Assembly (NCBI GenBank): GCA_964019695.1
Contig: OZ026524.1
Location: 27,382,164 to 27,446,163, forward strand
Direction of reading: 5' to 3'
Source: Loripinus fragilis
Lineage: Eukaryota > Mollusca > Bivalvia > Lucinida > Lucinidae
Length of the DNA: 64,000 nt
Shown here piece after piece: positions 27,150 to 37,848 of the stretch. A model generated the notes under the pieces. It had not been told where the DNA came from, did not search any database, and saw only the letters and a program-made list of their open reading frames with translations. A program made the position numbers and the translations under genes. Positions within the stretch are counted from its first letter, which is position 1. Each line of letters opens with the position of its first letter.

Positions 27150-27310
27150 TTAGGTAAAATTGTAAATATTTTCTTACCCGTAAATTTAAGCATGTTTTGG
27201 ATGCTCAAAAGAACCGTCTCATTGAGACGGTTCTTTTGAGTACCCGCAACATATGTTTTGGTTGAGAAATAAGAAAAAAAAATTTCTGTTACGCACTTTT
27301 AACTAAAGTC
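27150..27310 (+). mobile_element. MITE family F with perfect central hairpin
   Basis: CTCAAAAGAACCGTCTCA and its exact inverse flank a single T (27204-27240). Outer arms: ATTTTCTTACC...CATGTTTTGGATG on the left and ACATATGTTTTGGTTGAGAA on the right. An inverted copy sits at 27915-28055, just past the linker exon. Confidence 0.9.
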
Positions 27311-27734
27311 CTGAGTTAGGTTTCCTCTGATAGATGTTAACCCTTTGTACACTGGAAACTCCTAAATAGATACTTTGGAAAACAGTGAAGACCCAGATGA
27401 ATTGCACGGAATGTGTTTCATAAGTTTAGGTATGGCCTCATGCAGTCAAACAGCCCAACAACTGTAACACGCCATGGCTGATCTTGATCTAAACTTGTGG
27501 TATGGTAGCTTATTTTATTATAGGAGTGCTGGGCCTCTCATCTTGAATCTATAAATCAGAATTTTGAGCCTTATACAGACATTAAAATGAAGGAGCGTAG
27601 GCGAATGTCAACAACTTGATATGCATACATGAATATATAGCATGCATGCTTGAATCCAGCTCAATAGGTTTAAAGGTAAAAAGACAGCATGTTATGACTA
27701 ATATCAAAGCCCAGATAAAAGTTATTTCTTGCAT

Positions 27735-27885
27735 TTCTTCATTCTGAAATATGTTGTGGGTTCTCAAAAGAAAGACAGGTATTGAGTACCCAAAACTTCT
27801 TTTGGTTGAGACATTTGTTTTGAGTACTCTGAAAATAGGTTTCCGTTGAGAGATAAGATTTTTTTTATCTATTACACCCATAATC
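27735..27885. mobile_element. Family F fragments
   Basis: Broken family F pieces: GTTGTGGGTTCTCAAAAGAA, GAGTACCCAAAAC and TTTTGGTTGAGA, without an intact hairpin. The minus-strand open frame across it is made of these repeats. Confidence 0.55.
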
Positions 27886-27914
27886 TGGCCTTTAGATCAA
27901 GAGTGTGCGATAAA

Positions 27915-28055
27915 AAATGAATTTCCTCATTTCTCAACCAAAACATAGGTTTTCGGGTACTAAAAAGAACCGTCTCAATGAGACGTTTCTTTTGAGCACC
28001 CAAAACAAATGTTAAAACTAATGAATAAGAAAAATTTACAACTTTACACTCAAAT
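27915..28055 (-). mobile_element. MITE family F, reverse, 0.23 kb past the linker exon
   Basis: TTTCTCAACCAAAACAT, AAAAAGAACCGTCTCAATGA, GACGTTTCTTTTGAGCACCC and the TAATGAATAAGAAAAATTTA arm are all present. It ends about 230 bp downstream of the muscleblind linker exon donor. Confidence 0.88.
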
Positions 28056-28287
28056 TTTTTGTACACTTGGATCTATGATACCGTAATTTTGGCTTTACTG
28101 AGGCTATATTACAGAAAAAGCAATGCCCTCTGATTTTTCCCATTTACATATCAGTAAAATTAGCCAAATAAGCAACAGGAGATCTCACAATAATATACAA
28201 TGTAAATATCAGCTCGATCAAACTCTTTATACCTGCGACCTTGAACATTCAGAAACAAGGTCAAATGAGTTCAAGGTCATGACCTAC

Positions 28288-28488
28288 CTCCAATCTGTCT
28301 GGCCGCGTGACCTTGGTTGCTGTAGCATTAGGAATCTGCGTTGGAATGACACCGGTTTGATGAGACATGGAAGGCGTTTCCCCGTTAGTTTGTGCATTTG
28401 GCACCGCTATCGTGGTCTGCATGCCTGCACTAATGTAGGGGTTAAAGGTCACAGCAGAAGGTTGAGTACCACCTATATAAGGATGTGC
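28288..28488 (-). CDS. MBNL: Muscleblind (MBNL) linker exon between zinc-finger pairs
   Basis: This 201-nt, phase 0/0 exon encodes 67 residues, starting AHPYIGG and ending RPDRLE. It supplies the low-complexity linker between the two tandem zinc-finger pairs of muscleblind. The FNPY motif in the first third and the terminal RPDRLE match the vertebrate MBNL linker, which carries FNPYLG and ends RTDRLE. The middle is Thr/Ala/Pro/Gln-rich and probably disordered. On the minus strand the acceptor is ACATTTCAG|GCAC (AG at 28490-28489) and the donor is GAG|GTAGGT (GT at 28287-28286). Splicing to 14983 gives DRLE-VCREF without a gap. In vertebrates the linker exon of similar size is alternatively used and tunes RNA binding and localisation; whether that holds here is inference. 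Reading past the donor runs into intron after a few codons. The plus-strand open frame over this region is a shadow. Confidence 0.9.
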
Positions 28489-28697
28489 CTGAAATGTCAT
28501 ATAAATAATTAAACCAACATGTTAAAAGAAGTGCTTTAAAATACATTTAAATCATTTATCACGGACATGTAAATTGTTCATGGGACAAGCCTCATTGTAA
28601 TCAGGGTTTACAGTGAGTGAATATGTAAATCCATCTCTACCAAACATACACACCTAGGCATCAGATTATAAAATGGACTTGTTTGTATTTGGACCTA

Positions 28698-28906
28698 CTC
28701 ACGAGAAGTCCTGTCTTCGGGGTTTTCAACCAGACCAAACCCAAATCAGCCTGCACATCTATAGATTTCATTTGTAGCAAATTTAGATATTATACTTTCC
28801 AATAAGGGAATAACTATAGCACTGATCAGACTGTGTGGGTGCACAGTCTAGTCTGTGCATTTGTTGTTGGCAAACCTCTAAGACAGATTTCTCGTGTTGA
28901 GGCCCA
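28698..28906 (-). mobile_element. MITE family C, copy 2
   Basis: The ends CTCACGAGAAGTCCTGTCTT and AAGACAGATTTCTCGTGTTG are inverted repeats. The centre has TCAGACTGTGTGGGTGCACAGTCT. It lies about 0.2 kb upstream of the muscleblind linker exon. Confidence 0.75.
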
Positions 28907-29457
28907 TTTATGGCAGACATTTAGGTATATATTGTGCATTGTACAAGAATCCAACACCCAATCAGCATTCTGTGCCTAATATCCCCAAACGTATCCATAC
29001 ATCCATGTAAGCTCAAACTACCCCTCAAAGTATATATGTTGATATAATGCTTACTTGAAATACGCTTTGGGTTGTATGTTTATGAGATGAGAGCTCATCT
29101 CAAAATTAAAAGATGAATTAAAAGCAACTACCTGTATATGGCAGTCCTAAAATTACATTATTTCATAGTTCTAACACACCTTGCCTATATAGCAGTGTCT
29201 TATTGGTTGATAAATCAGTGCACGGACCAACGTGACATCATTCAGTTGGCCATTTGATTTACATGACGTCATCTATCCCAACAGACCGCGTAACATCGTT
29301 TTCACAACTACTTGACGTTCAAAATGTATGAAAAAATACGCGTTTCAGTCTGAACAAGAGTTGCAGGAAACTCTGACAGTCTGTTTAAGATGGCGGAATC
29401 GTTATAGACTATGAAGGATTCATTCATATTTTTAATCTTTTTGTGTGTTAGAATCGA
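28907..29457. other. Upstream intron, unique; ATGACGTCAT at 29263
   Basis: Mostly unique sequence. A palindromic CRE-like octamer within ATGACGTCAT occurs near 29263. No exon found. Confidence 0.5.
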
Positions 29458-29631
29458 AATAAATTCACGCTCGCAGTGTTTTGTTGCTTAATATATCACT
29501 GTCTGTCGGTCAATCGTAAGTGGATAAATCATTCGCACTTCGCGCTCATGATTTATTCACTTTAACAACTGACCTCCAGCCAGTGATATTTTAAGCAACA
29601 AATCACTGCGAGCGCGAATCTATTTCTTAAC
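29458..29631. mobile_element. Long palindromic MITE, 29.5 kb
   Basis: The left arm (ATTCACGCTCGCAGTG, TTGTTGCTTAATATATCACT) pairs with the right arm (AGTGATATTTTAAGCAACAA, CACTGCGAGCGCGAAT). The loop contains GATAAATCATTCGC and GCTCATGATTTATTC, itself a second hairpin. It is non-coding. Confidence 0.85.
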
Positions 29632-30574
29632 TAAAATGATCATGCTTTTGATTAAATTCTTTACGTATGCTGTATTGTACTTTAAATGTTGTAATCATGT
29701 TGGAATAAATATTGTTTAAACTATAAACATTAAATAGGATACAAGTCATATTGATGGTATAAAACATCAGAAATGTGTCACATTTGTTTATTTCAATTGT
29801 AACATAAATTTACAAAACCAAGTACATTATCTTTTCATTATATGCTGATATATTTCTTCAATCAGTGCATGGTTCACATGATGCAATTTAGTGGCTAAGA
29901 ATTTAAAGTTAAACACATTGTGATTTGCATGTATAGTAATAACAATAAAACAAAGTACATTGAATATGGAATTGTGCGTTAAGACATGGTTCTGGGAATA
30001 CTATCAAAACTTGTTACACATATAATATCCCTTCCCCTGTTTCTACATATTTGCTATCAGCATGTGTCCAGGATACAGCGGCAAAGCAAAGCAGCAAAAA
30101 AAAAATGCAGTATATAAATTTGCTGTTCTGACTATTATAAGCAACTAATATAACATTTTCAAAGTTTTGTCTATGATCACAGTCAATAAACAGTTGTACT
30201 GAACTGGTATAAATATATAAAGATATGAGAATGTCAATGCATATGGTGCTGAGGCTGTTGTACAATTTCTTACTGATACCAATCTATTAATTGTATGGCT
30301 GAAACACTTTTTAATTCTAGTTCTTCCCATTACAACAATAGTACCATCAGCAAACCAAATCATTATTTTCTGAAAAAATGATCATTATGTAAGTGAGTAT
30401 GATCTACTGATGAAATTGTTCTCTGATATTTTGCTCATATATCATAATTATTGTAATATACCACTGCTATGGATTATACTTATGCTCTGATTCAGTTATT
30501 TCATTCAACAGACACATTAGTTTAAGGGTAGTAATGCATTGTTCAAAGACCCTTTTAATCACTACTCTGTTCAT

Positions 30575-30685
30575 TTGTTTTGATGCTTTACATCCCAGTC
30601 AACAATTTTTCAGTCATGTCAGGGTGATTTATGCTCTGCCTGGGTTGAACCAGTACTAGGCAGCAGATAAAGTATCTTCGTTCAT
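30575..30685 (-). mobile_element. SINE 3' fragment
   Basis: Matches the 3' body of the SINE at 33195-33385: CATCCCAGTCAACAATTTTT and CAGTCATGTCAGG, then TGGGTTGAACCAGTACTAGG. It lacks the tRNA-like head. Confidence 0.75.
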
Positions 30686-31045
30686 TTCTCTAAAACAAGT
30701 GGTGCATAAGCAATCAACCCAATATAGTAACAAAATTTAACTTCAAGAAAACGACTGCTATTTTATCTTATCTGCAAGAATATTTACGCTTGCTAGCACA
30801 ATTTTAATAAGCTTATATAAGCCTTAAAATAAAATCTGAAATTGTCTTAAAGCTTGTTTTAACACAATATCAAAGACCAAAATTGAAATTGTCAAATTTG
30901 AAGTAGTTACTCGTTAATACTATCAAATTTCACTAAGAAAGGGAGAGCTGGTTGCTTTACTTTTATTGTGTTCTTGCTGTTGTGTGGTTGTCAGGGTCTT
31001 TTAATCACAGTCAGGGATTATGCTATTCCCTAGACATATTCATTT

Positions 31046-31447
31046 CAGGGTTCATACAGGCAAGTTCATGTAAAATTCAAGGACTTTTCAAGGACTTTTC
31101 TACCATTTTCAAGGACAGTAAACTTATGAAAAAATACTGATTTACAAGTTAAAATTCTGCTTCTGAAATGCTAGAATCCATTATGAAAGATATTAGTTTA
31201 AGAAAATCAGCTTAAAATTTTGGTGCCTTTATTTGGTGCAGCATATGCTGCACCAAATAAAGGCACCACAATTTTATACTGATTTAGGCCTCCAAAAACA
31301 GTGTTGAATCCTCTTGTAAATGGTAAATTCAAGGACTTTTCAAGGCCTTTTGATTTTTCTAAGTACTTTTCAAGGTAAATTCTATTTTCAAGGACTTTTC
31401 AAGACAGTCTTGTATATTCAAGTACTATTCAAGCCTATGGAACCCTG
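31046..31447. mobile_element. CAGGGTTC-ended element rich in TTCAAGGACTTTTCAAGG
   Basis: A 402-bp element with ends CAGGGTTCATACAGGC and GCCTATGGAACCCTG. Multiple TTCAAGGACTTTTC motifs occur near both ends. The centre contains a 48-bp perfect palindrome at 31221-31268. It resembles widely dispersed hAT-type non-autonomous elements, but I could not see an 8-bp target duplication. The 62-codon open frame at its left end is incidental. Confidence 0.75.
31221..31268. repeat. Perfect 48-bp palindrome
   Basis: TGGTGCCTTTATTTGGTGCA then GCAT is followed immediately by its exact reverse complement, with no loop and no mismatch. Outside it, AAAATTT and CAATTTT extend the symmetry with one mismatch. 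Confidence 0.97.
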
Positions 31448-31714
31448 CACTTGTTTTTTTATCAATAAAAGTATGAATTGATGTGTTATGACCAGGGACA
31501 AATTTAGTCCAAATCTCAGCAGTGAAGCTTTAGACCAGTAAGGCCTTTTAAAACTTCAAATAGATTGGATTTTATATGCTGAATAAATAATCAACAGCTG
31601 TCATTTTTATCATTACAACAATAAATTTAAAGGTCAGCTCCCATCTTTATTCCAACCTTCTGCTATCAAAGAAGGATAATTCTAATGCACTTGAGTTTGT
31701 AAAGTGACATTTGA

Positions 31715-31784
31715 TTGGATGACGTCAAAAATTTGGGACAGTATATCCTGCGATATACTGTCGGAAATATTTTGACGTCATCAA
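31715..31784. repeat. Palindrome carrying two CRE-like TGACGTCA sites
   Basis: The inner stem is GACAGTATATC / GATATACTGTC around CTGC. Each outer arm carries TGACGTCA (31720-31727 and 31773-31780), the ATF/CREB octamer. A further TTACGTCAT (about 31785) and ATGACGTG (about 31804) follow. The sequence is probably part of a MITE. Confidence 0.8.
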
Positions 31785-31882
31785 TTACGTCATATTTCAT
31801 TAGATGACGTGCGGCTTTATGCGGCTTGCAATGCTCCAATTTGAGCTCAAATTGCAGAAGTGCATTAGAATGGGGATAACCA

Positions 31883-32028
31883 TATTCAAAATTTTCATTT
31901 GGGGAGGTATATCGTCGAATATACTTTCGGAAATCACATTTTACGGCTCTGCTTGCGCGTCACCGTAAAACTAAATTTCCTACCCTATGTCCAACGATAT
32001 ACCTCCACAAATGAAAATTTTGAATACA
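31883..32028. mobile_element. Palindromic MITE, 31.9 kb
   Basis: The outer arms TTCAAAATTTTCATTTGGGG plus AGGTATATCGTCGAATATAC pair with the inverse ending at 32028. The inner TTTTACGGCTC / GTCACCGTAAAA closes around GCTTGCGC. Confidence 0.8.
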
Positions 32029-32930
32029 TTTACTCCTAAATCTAGCTTATAGCAGGACATGGGTTATTCCAGACAAGTGTTAAGAATATTTAATGTTTGA
32101 TATTTCTAGCAAATGCAGGCAGAAATCAATTCTTTAATCTTTAATATCTTTTTTTCTAGCTCATTAGTCTATCTCAGTGTGCCTCTTAAATTACTGTTTG
32201 CATCATTCTGATTGTGATACAGCTATCTAAAGACCTTATAGCATGGCAATAGCATGTGACAAGATTGTGGTGGAAAGTTCCTTGCCCTGTCACAAATTCC
32301 TTTGCCTTATCACATAGTCATGAAGGTCTAATCAGTTTCAACCGTTTTTACTGAGTGTGTCATACAACTTTGTTTTGTATAGTGATGTGACCTGGCTCTA
32401 TGCATCATCAGTGAGACTTTGTAAAGGTTGAAGATACAAGACCGACAACACAGTCAAAGATCTTGATCAGTCTGCAATACAGCATAAACTGCTATGTTCA
32501 TGTTTAAGACATCATTATCAGCTAAAATATTGACCACATTTTCTTGAAAATCTTTGCCATCTTTCTTACTTTTAATAACATTGTCTGCTTATTTAGAGTA
32601 AAGTGAGGTTTTCTTGCTCAGTTCAATTTTAATCTAGTTTTAATGAGTTTGTGGCATAAGTGTGCTTTCAATCAGAGATTTTAAATATAGTTGCAACTGC
32701 AGGTGTTTACGTCTCAGGCAATTTCATTGGCCAGTGTAACCAGGTGAAAACAGCTAGGTTTCTTTTTTAATTTTGTTAATAGCTAGTAAAACTCCTCTCA
32801 ACTCACTGTTTCAATAGGGTATGTACCTAATATTGAATACAATTTTAGGGTTTATGCCTTTAATAGGCCTTTTGCTAAGGGTGGTAATTTAATGCAGCCC
32901 TCTCTGCATAAACTTGGTAAACAGTGGACC

Positions 32931-33137
32931 AACTATAGAATATGTCCGCCACTTATCTGACCCATTCTTTCAGTAGCTAGATTGAATATGACATAGTTGC
33001 TTAGCAGCTACCAAGCGATACCCTAGCCCTAACCATCATAATAGATGTTAAACATTTTACATTACTTCCATGCAATCTATGTTCAAGCACATTTGCCCAA
33101 TGAACCAAACAAATTATGGCGGACAGATTCTATAGTT
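32931..33137. mobile_element. 207-bp MITE with AACTATAGAAT ends
   Basis: The 21-bp inverted ends, 32931-32951 and 33117-33137, match at 20 of 21 positions (AACTATAGAATNTGTCCGCC core). The interior is unique AT-rich sequence. Confidence 0.85.
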
Positions 33138-33194
33138 ATACCTAAACAGTTTCTCTTATTTGTTAGATCTTCATGAATTTCATGAACTTTGTTG

Positions 33195-33385
33195 ATTTGA
33201 TTCTTTACGTCCCAGTCAACAATTTTTCAGTCATGTCAGGATGGGTCTTCCTGGGTTAAACCAGTACTAAGCAACAGGATAAATGTGTCTTGCACAAGGA
33301 CACAACAAAGTGATGCTGGTGAGGCTTGAACCCCCAACCCCTCGGTCTGGAGCCAAGCACTCTACCACTGAGCCATTGTGCTCCC
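33195..33385 (-). mobile_element. tRNA-derived SINE (full copy)
   Basis: Read on the minus strand it opens GGGAGCACAATGGCTCAGTG, giving a box A (TGGCTCAGTGG), then a foldable anticodon-like arm (CTTGG-CTCCAGA-CCGAG) and a box B (GGTTCAAGCC). It continues with GTTGTGTCCTTGTGCAAGAC and a body ending CTGGGACGTAAAGAATC. The acceptor stem does not pair, so this is a SINE head and not a working tRNA gene. Other copies: 59087-59247 and 47224-47387. Confidence 0.88.
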
Positions 33386-33689
33386 TAATTTCATGAAGTA
33401 TTCTTTTTATTAGAGTTTAGTTATATTTCTAGTTCTTTAACAATCCTAATTCATCAGTTTCAGAATAGACAGATCATGTTTCAGATATTGGATCCCATAT
33501 GAAAAATTAAGTGTTTAAACTGGTGATACCTCTTGATTCTTTCATACCAAAGGTCAGGCAGGTATGGTACATGTCAACCTTGACATTAATCTGAATGATC
33601 AATGGTTCTGCACTATGCCTCTATAAATTATGCAAAGGCTAATTAATCTGTCTCAGCTTGCATACGTCCAGATAAGAAACAAATTGAGA

Positions 33690-33835
33690 GCATAAAACTG
33701 CAAGTATTCTCTAAATAATCAGTTTAAACATGTGTTTTGGGTGTTCTAAAACACCATCTCAATGAGATGGTTCTTTTGAGCACACAGAACCTATGTTTTG
33801 GTTCAGAAAAATAAGAAAATTAATTTGTAATTGTC
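33690..33835 (+). mobile_element. MITE family F copy
   Basis: GTTTAAACATGTGTTTTGGG, the hairpin ACCATCTCAATGAGATGGT, and TATGTTTTGGTTCAGAAAAA. Complete apart from small substitutions. Confidence 0.85.
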
Positions 33836-35094
33836 ACCTTGTAGATTGGTAACAACAGCTAAACCTGTCCATCATCCTCAAAATAATTATTTTTAGCAAT
33901 TCCCTCTTGGAAAGCTAAAAGCTTGTGAATTTAATAATTTTTATGGCCACTTTATACATACAGTAAAGTCTGAACTAAAGTTAAGACGTAAGAGTGCCTG
34001 TTGAGTCCTTGAGGTGCACAGCACTGCTAAAGAATATAGTAGGTGCACAGAGGGTGTCAACTTTAGTTCTGCCGCCACTGTAGCATTGTCAAATTTCTTC
34101 CTATGGAGGGGAGCTTACTGCATTGGAAAATTCAGGATCTTTATCAGAAAAAAAAAAACACTGATTAATCAGCAGATTTATAATTGCCATCATCCCCAGG
34201 TTTCAGAATATGCTGTGATTATGCAAGTGTGGTCAATGTTGCTTAAGCCTTATCATTATCAAATCTTTAGAATTTCCCCAATGATAACACTATGTATCCA
34301 AATATATTGATCCCACAATGTCAGTTTTCAAAGTGATAAATTAATAGTTAACCTGTTAACATCAAAGATGAATATCAGACTGCATCTGCTCAGCCTAATC
34401 AATGCCACCGCCAATACAAAAAAAATAGTGTAATAATTGCTTAAAAGATAATACATCCAGATTTTCAAGGTTCTTGATAGTCTATTTAAATTAGCAAGCT
34501 GTTAGCACACCGGATAGGCGGTAATGGAAAACATTAATACTTGATCAAAAAGTGTCAGAAAGAGAGTTTTCAAAAACACTGTATCTAGCCTATTTTTTAT
34601 CTGCGTTTGTCGCTTGTTAAGAGCTTTTTCAATTGCTGCCTATCGGTGTGGCTAATTGTCTTAGCTGATGGCACTAGCCCCAAATACAGATAGCCTTGTA
34701 ACATTGCTTAAATAATATTCAGAACAGCAAACAACATACATACTAAAATAATGAAAAAAAAGATCATTAAGTCAATAGCAGACTTTTTAGCTTTGGTACA
34801 ACTACCCAAGCTCTATTAGGCAACAATATATTTGCAATAGCCTTAAAGTGATTTTGATCCAGGGCCCTTAGGGATTCGTCAACCAGACAGAATATAATGA
34901 GATTCTCATTTGGGTTTAGGATGATGTTGGTGGACTTTTCAAAACTGAAATATTTGTTTTTTTTATTTGTTCTTTGAATGAGACAATAGAACTAATGAGG
35001 TTTCTATTTTGAATAATCTTAAATTATCAAAGATACTTTGACTTTTATTTATATTAGTATATAATGTTAAATGTACACTAAAGGTATACGGTAG
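33836..35094. other. AT-rich, nothing recognised
   Basis: The open frame at 34014-34310 lacks any domain, and no transposon ends are visible. Confidence 0.5.
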
Positions 35095-35310
35095 ACGTTC
35101 TAAATTTTGAGCGCTAGTTGCTTGTCAAAAGAGACTGAAAACAAACAGCACAGACACTGACTGATCAGACTGCTTCTTCAGAAGCAGTCTTATCAGTCAG
35201 TATCTTCCCTGATTGCTAATCTGATAACCATATTCCAGACCTGATAACCAAAATTTTATTTGAGAACAGAAAGAGAAAGGTCTTCAAAATTTTAGAACAT
35301 TTACCACAAT
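35095..35310 (-). mobile_element. Family G dispersed repeat, reverse
   Basis: Contains GTTCTAAATTTTGAGCGCTA, CTGATCAGACTGCTTC with the inverse GAAGCAGTCTTATCAG, and the GAGAACAGAAAGAGAAAGGT then CTTCAAAATTTTAGAAC end. It is a reverse copy of 62800-63000. Confidence 0.75.
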
Positions 35311-35522
35311 AGGTAGGGTCCTGGATCCAAGTGACCATGCTGCAAAAGGCAAAGAGGGGTAACTCTTGTTGATATATTATTATGCATCTGCAGCTCTTCT
35401 CTACAGAAATCAACACAGTAACGTATTGTTTTAGTAGTTCAATGACAACCTTTTTTTTTTCTTTGAAAACTTTTCTCTTCCAAAGAACAGAACCATTCAC
35501 ACTATTTTTACACCCTTGTTAA

Positions 35523-36167
35523 AGGCCTGTTTAGACGGCATGATTTTGTCAGCCTGACATAATCATACATGATTTTGTCATGTATGATTTTTCTGTTTAG
35601 ACGGCATTACAATGTCTTGTGTGATTTCTTTCAACAGTGAAGAAAACTGGCTGGGCACCTTGAGCTATCTCATCATGCTCTACATTTGTTGCATTGCTAT
35701 AGCTAATACATGTGTTAAAACTCATTCCCGCAAGTCACGACTTTTGTCATCTGCTATTTCATCTGCTTATGTTCTTAGGTAGTCTTTATGGCGAAGAATA
35801 TCGACCCAGATCAGACTGTTCCCTGGAAGCAGTCTGGTCAGGGTTTATATTGTTTACTTCCATGATAAAATCTCCTCATGAAGTGCACTTGAATATGTGC
35901 AGCAGACACCATTTTCAGGACAAAATACTGGCATGTTTAGGGTTATCTCTTTTATCTTGCTCCGAAAGCAATTAACCCCAGTGACCTCAAAGCTGATTGG
36001 CTAATTCGCCATGATTTTGTAATGGCAAATAGAACCAGTTCTATTCCCCATTACATGTCGTCCTGACTCAAAAATCATATACGACTCTGTAATAGCAGTG
36101 TTTACACGAGCTGATTTGTAATGTACGACTAAGTCAGGACGACTAAATCATGCCGTCTAAACACCCC
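35523..36167. mobile_element. 645-bp TTAA-flanked element
   Basis: TTAA at 35519-35522 and 36168-36171 bounds an element whose inverted ends share GTTTAGACGGCATGATTT. A second GTTTAGACGGCAT lies at about 35594, just inside the left end. A CATGATTTTGTCATG-type short palindrome is present near 35569. The 87-codon open frame inside shows no recognisable domain. The TTAA target suggests piggyBac affinity. Confidence 0.8.
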
Positions 36168-36171
36168 TTAA

Positions 36172-36618
36172 CCAGAAGTCAACTACAGGTAAAAGAAGAA
36201 AAATCTGAAAATGACCAGAAGTTGACTGGTCAACTGGTCATTTTTCAGAGTTTTTTTTTTCTTTTTTTTTTTCATTTTTCAGTTGTTGTTTTTTTTGTTG
36301 TTTTTTTATTATTTTTTTTTCAGAGCTTTTTATTATTTAATTTTTTCAGTTTTTTTTTATCTCCAGAACAAACAATATTAATCTTTAAATATTTCAGCAT
36401 TTTCCTAAAAATCTTGATAGGACAATCACTTTTAACAGTTTCACTCTCAAAAACACACTGACAGAACCTCCAAAATATAATTATTCTTTTCAATGAAACA
36501 TTAACAACATTTAGAGTCGGCAGATAAAAAAAATATAATTTCTTTTTTCTACTTTCTGGAAAATTACAGTAGGAGAGCTTGTAAATCAACTAATAAAAAA
36601 AAGTTCTGGCCTAAGGAA
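36172..36618. mobile_element. MITE family D, copy 2, T-expanded
   Basis: The right end (CAACTAATAAAAAAAAGTTCTGGCC) and the centre (ACTGGTCATTTTTCAGAG) match 16561-16821. T-rich tracts at 36246-36356 expand the interior. The left end is missing: it abuts the TTAA element ending at 36167. The open frames here are T-tract artefacts. Confidence 0.75.
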
Positions 36619-36957
36619 TACTTCTGAAAAATTTCACCCATGTTACAGCTCAATATATCGAATAACAAAGCCTGAACAAAGATGTAGTGTACATAGAGAC
36701 AAGTTATTTGGTTCTAAAATTGTCAGGATGCTGATAAGAGAACATCTAAATAATGATCTTGTTCATAAACAAAAAGTTGAAATTGTATTTTTGTAAATGA
36801 AATATTACTGTGTTGACATGTTAACTATGTAAAAAAAAAATAAGCCAAAACATCTAGCTAGAATTGTGTTATATGATCACTCATATAGACAATCCAAGTC
36901 AAACATATATTGCATGAAAATAGTTTTTCCTTTCACACATTTGACTACAGAATGTTT

Positions 36958-37190
36958 AACTTGGACTTGAATTTGACGGATTGACTAGCTAGACAGATTA
37001 ACCGCTTCCTTCATGAATATTCGTGCCAAGCTACACCCACTACGAATACTTATATAAATAACTTTAACTTGGACTTGAATTTGAAGGATTGACTAGCTAG
37101 ACAGCTTAACCCTTATCATGCTTAGCCCTTTCCTTCATGAATATTTATGCTAAGCTCCACCCACTATGAATAATTAATAAATAATGTTCA
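36958..37190 (+). repeat. 108-bp tandem duplication
   Basis: Two diverged copies offset by 108 bp, each containing AACTTGGACTTGAATTTG, GATTGACTAGCTAGACAG, CCTTCATGAATATT and CCACCCACTA-type sequence. The second copy has a short CTTATCATGCTTAG insertion. Sequence around 37120-37150 resembles the first copy's right half. Confidence 0.85.
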
Positions 37191-37264
37191 TGTTTGTACA
37201 AAGAACAAAGAAATTACTTGTCAGGTCCACTAGTGTAAGATCATATCTAATCATATTCCAATAA

Positions 37265-37345
37265 GTAAACAGAGTAGACACTGATCAGGCAGCTCTTATA
37301 AAGAGCTGCCTGATCTGGGTCTGCTCTGTTTGCAAAAGCGTTAAA
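37265..37345. repeat. Hairpin GATCAGGCAGCTCTT / AAGAGCTGCCTGATC
   Basis: A 15-bp perfect stem around ATA. It is flanked by AACAGAGTAGACACT and GGGTCTGCTCTGTTTG, which extend the pairing. The motif resembles the central hairpin of family G. Confidence 0.85.
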
Positions 37346-37848
37346 AGGTGTCTCTATGAGGTAAAAGGTTATTCAGGATATATCCAGATCAGCTTGCTTC
37401 TGAGAAGCCTGAGAGATAATGAGATAACGATTGGAGCAGGGTGTAGAGCATAAAAAATGTCCAGCATGATTAGGGTTAATACTCCTGAACATCATTTCCA
37501 TATGCTTTACTCCTTGTCAGAAAATTTAAGGTATTGACAGAAGATTTCATAAATAAAAAAAAATTCTGGTCGATTCATAGATGTCTGTGAGATTGGTTCG
37601 TTCAAATGGCCTCTGAACATACCTTCCATTACATTTTCATCAACAGACAAAGCAGTAGCATACTCAAATATGGAATTCATCTCTAAATATACAGTGACAT
37701 ATGTTAATATTGCCTCTATGAATCCATACCAGCCGCTACCATGCCATATTGACATACATGTCTATTTGGGGAGACTATGTAAATTAATTGATGCCCCCAC
37801 CCCCCTGACAAACACACCTGCCAAGGAATTTAGATGAGATTTTTATGT

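Larger units (their letters stand above)
14984..28287 (-). other. Muscleblind intron, 13.3 kb
   Basis: This interval lies between the donor GTAGGT at 28287 and the acceptor AG at 14985-14984. The last 120 or so bases before the acceptor, read on the minus strand, are strongly C/T-rich, giving a long polypyrimidine tract. The intron holds MITEs of at least six families, listed separately. I saw no further muscleblind-like coding segment in it, although a very small alternative exon cannot be excluded by eye. Confidence 0.85.

Noticed and set aside
27582..27881. 99-codon minus frame as an upstream muscleblind exon
   Set aside because: It is composed of broken family F repeats and lies downstream of the linker exon in transcript order.
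28123..28512. 129-codon plus-strand open frame
   Set aside because: It is the antisense shadow of the muscleblind linker exon, whose minus frame has conserved motifs and both splice sites.
33310..33385. tRNA-like sequence with box A, box B and a CCA anticodon loop
   Set aside because: The acceptor stem does not pair and the sequence continues into a repeat body shared with other copies, so it is a SINE head and not a tRNA gene.
36150..36461. 103-codon Phe-rich open frame
   Set aside because: It is a translation of T-rich low-complexity sequence in MITE family D copy 2.
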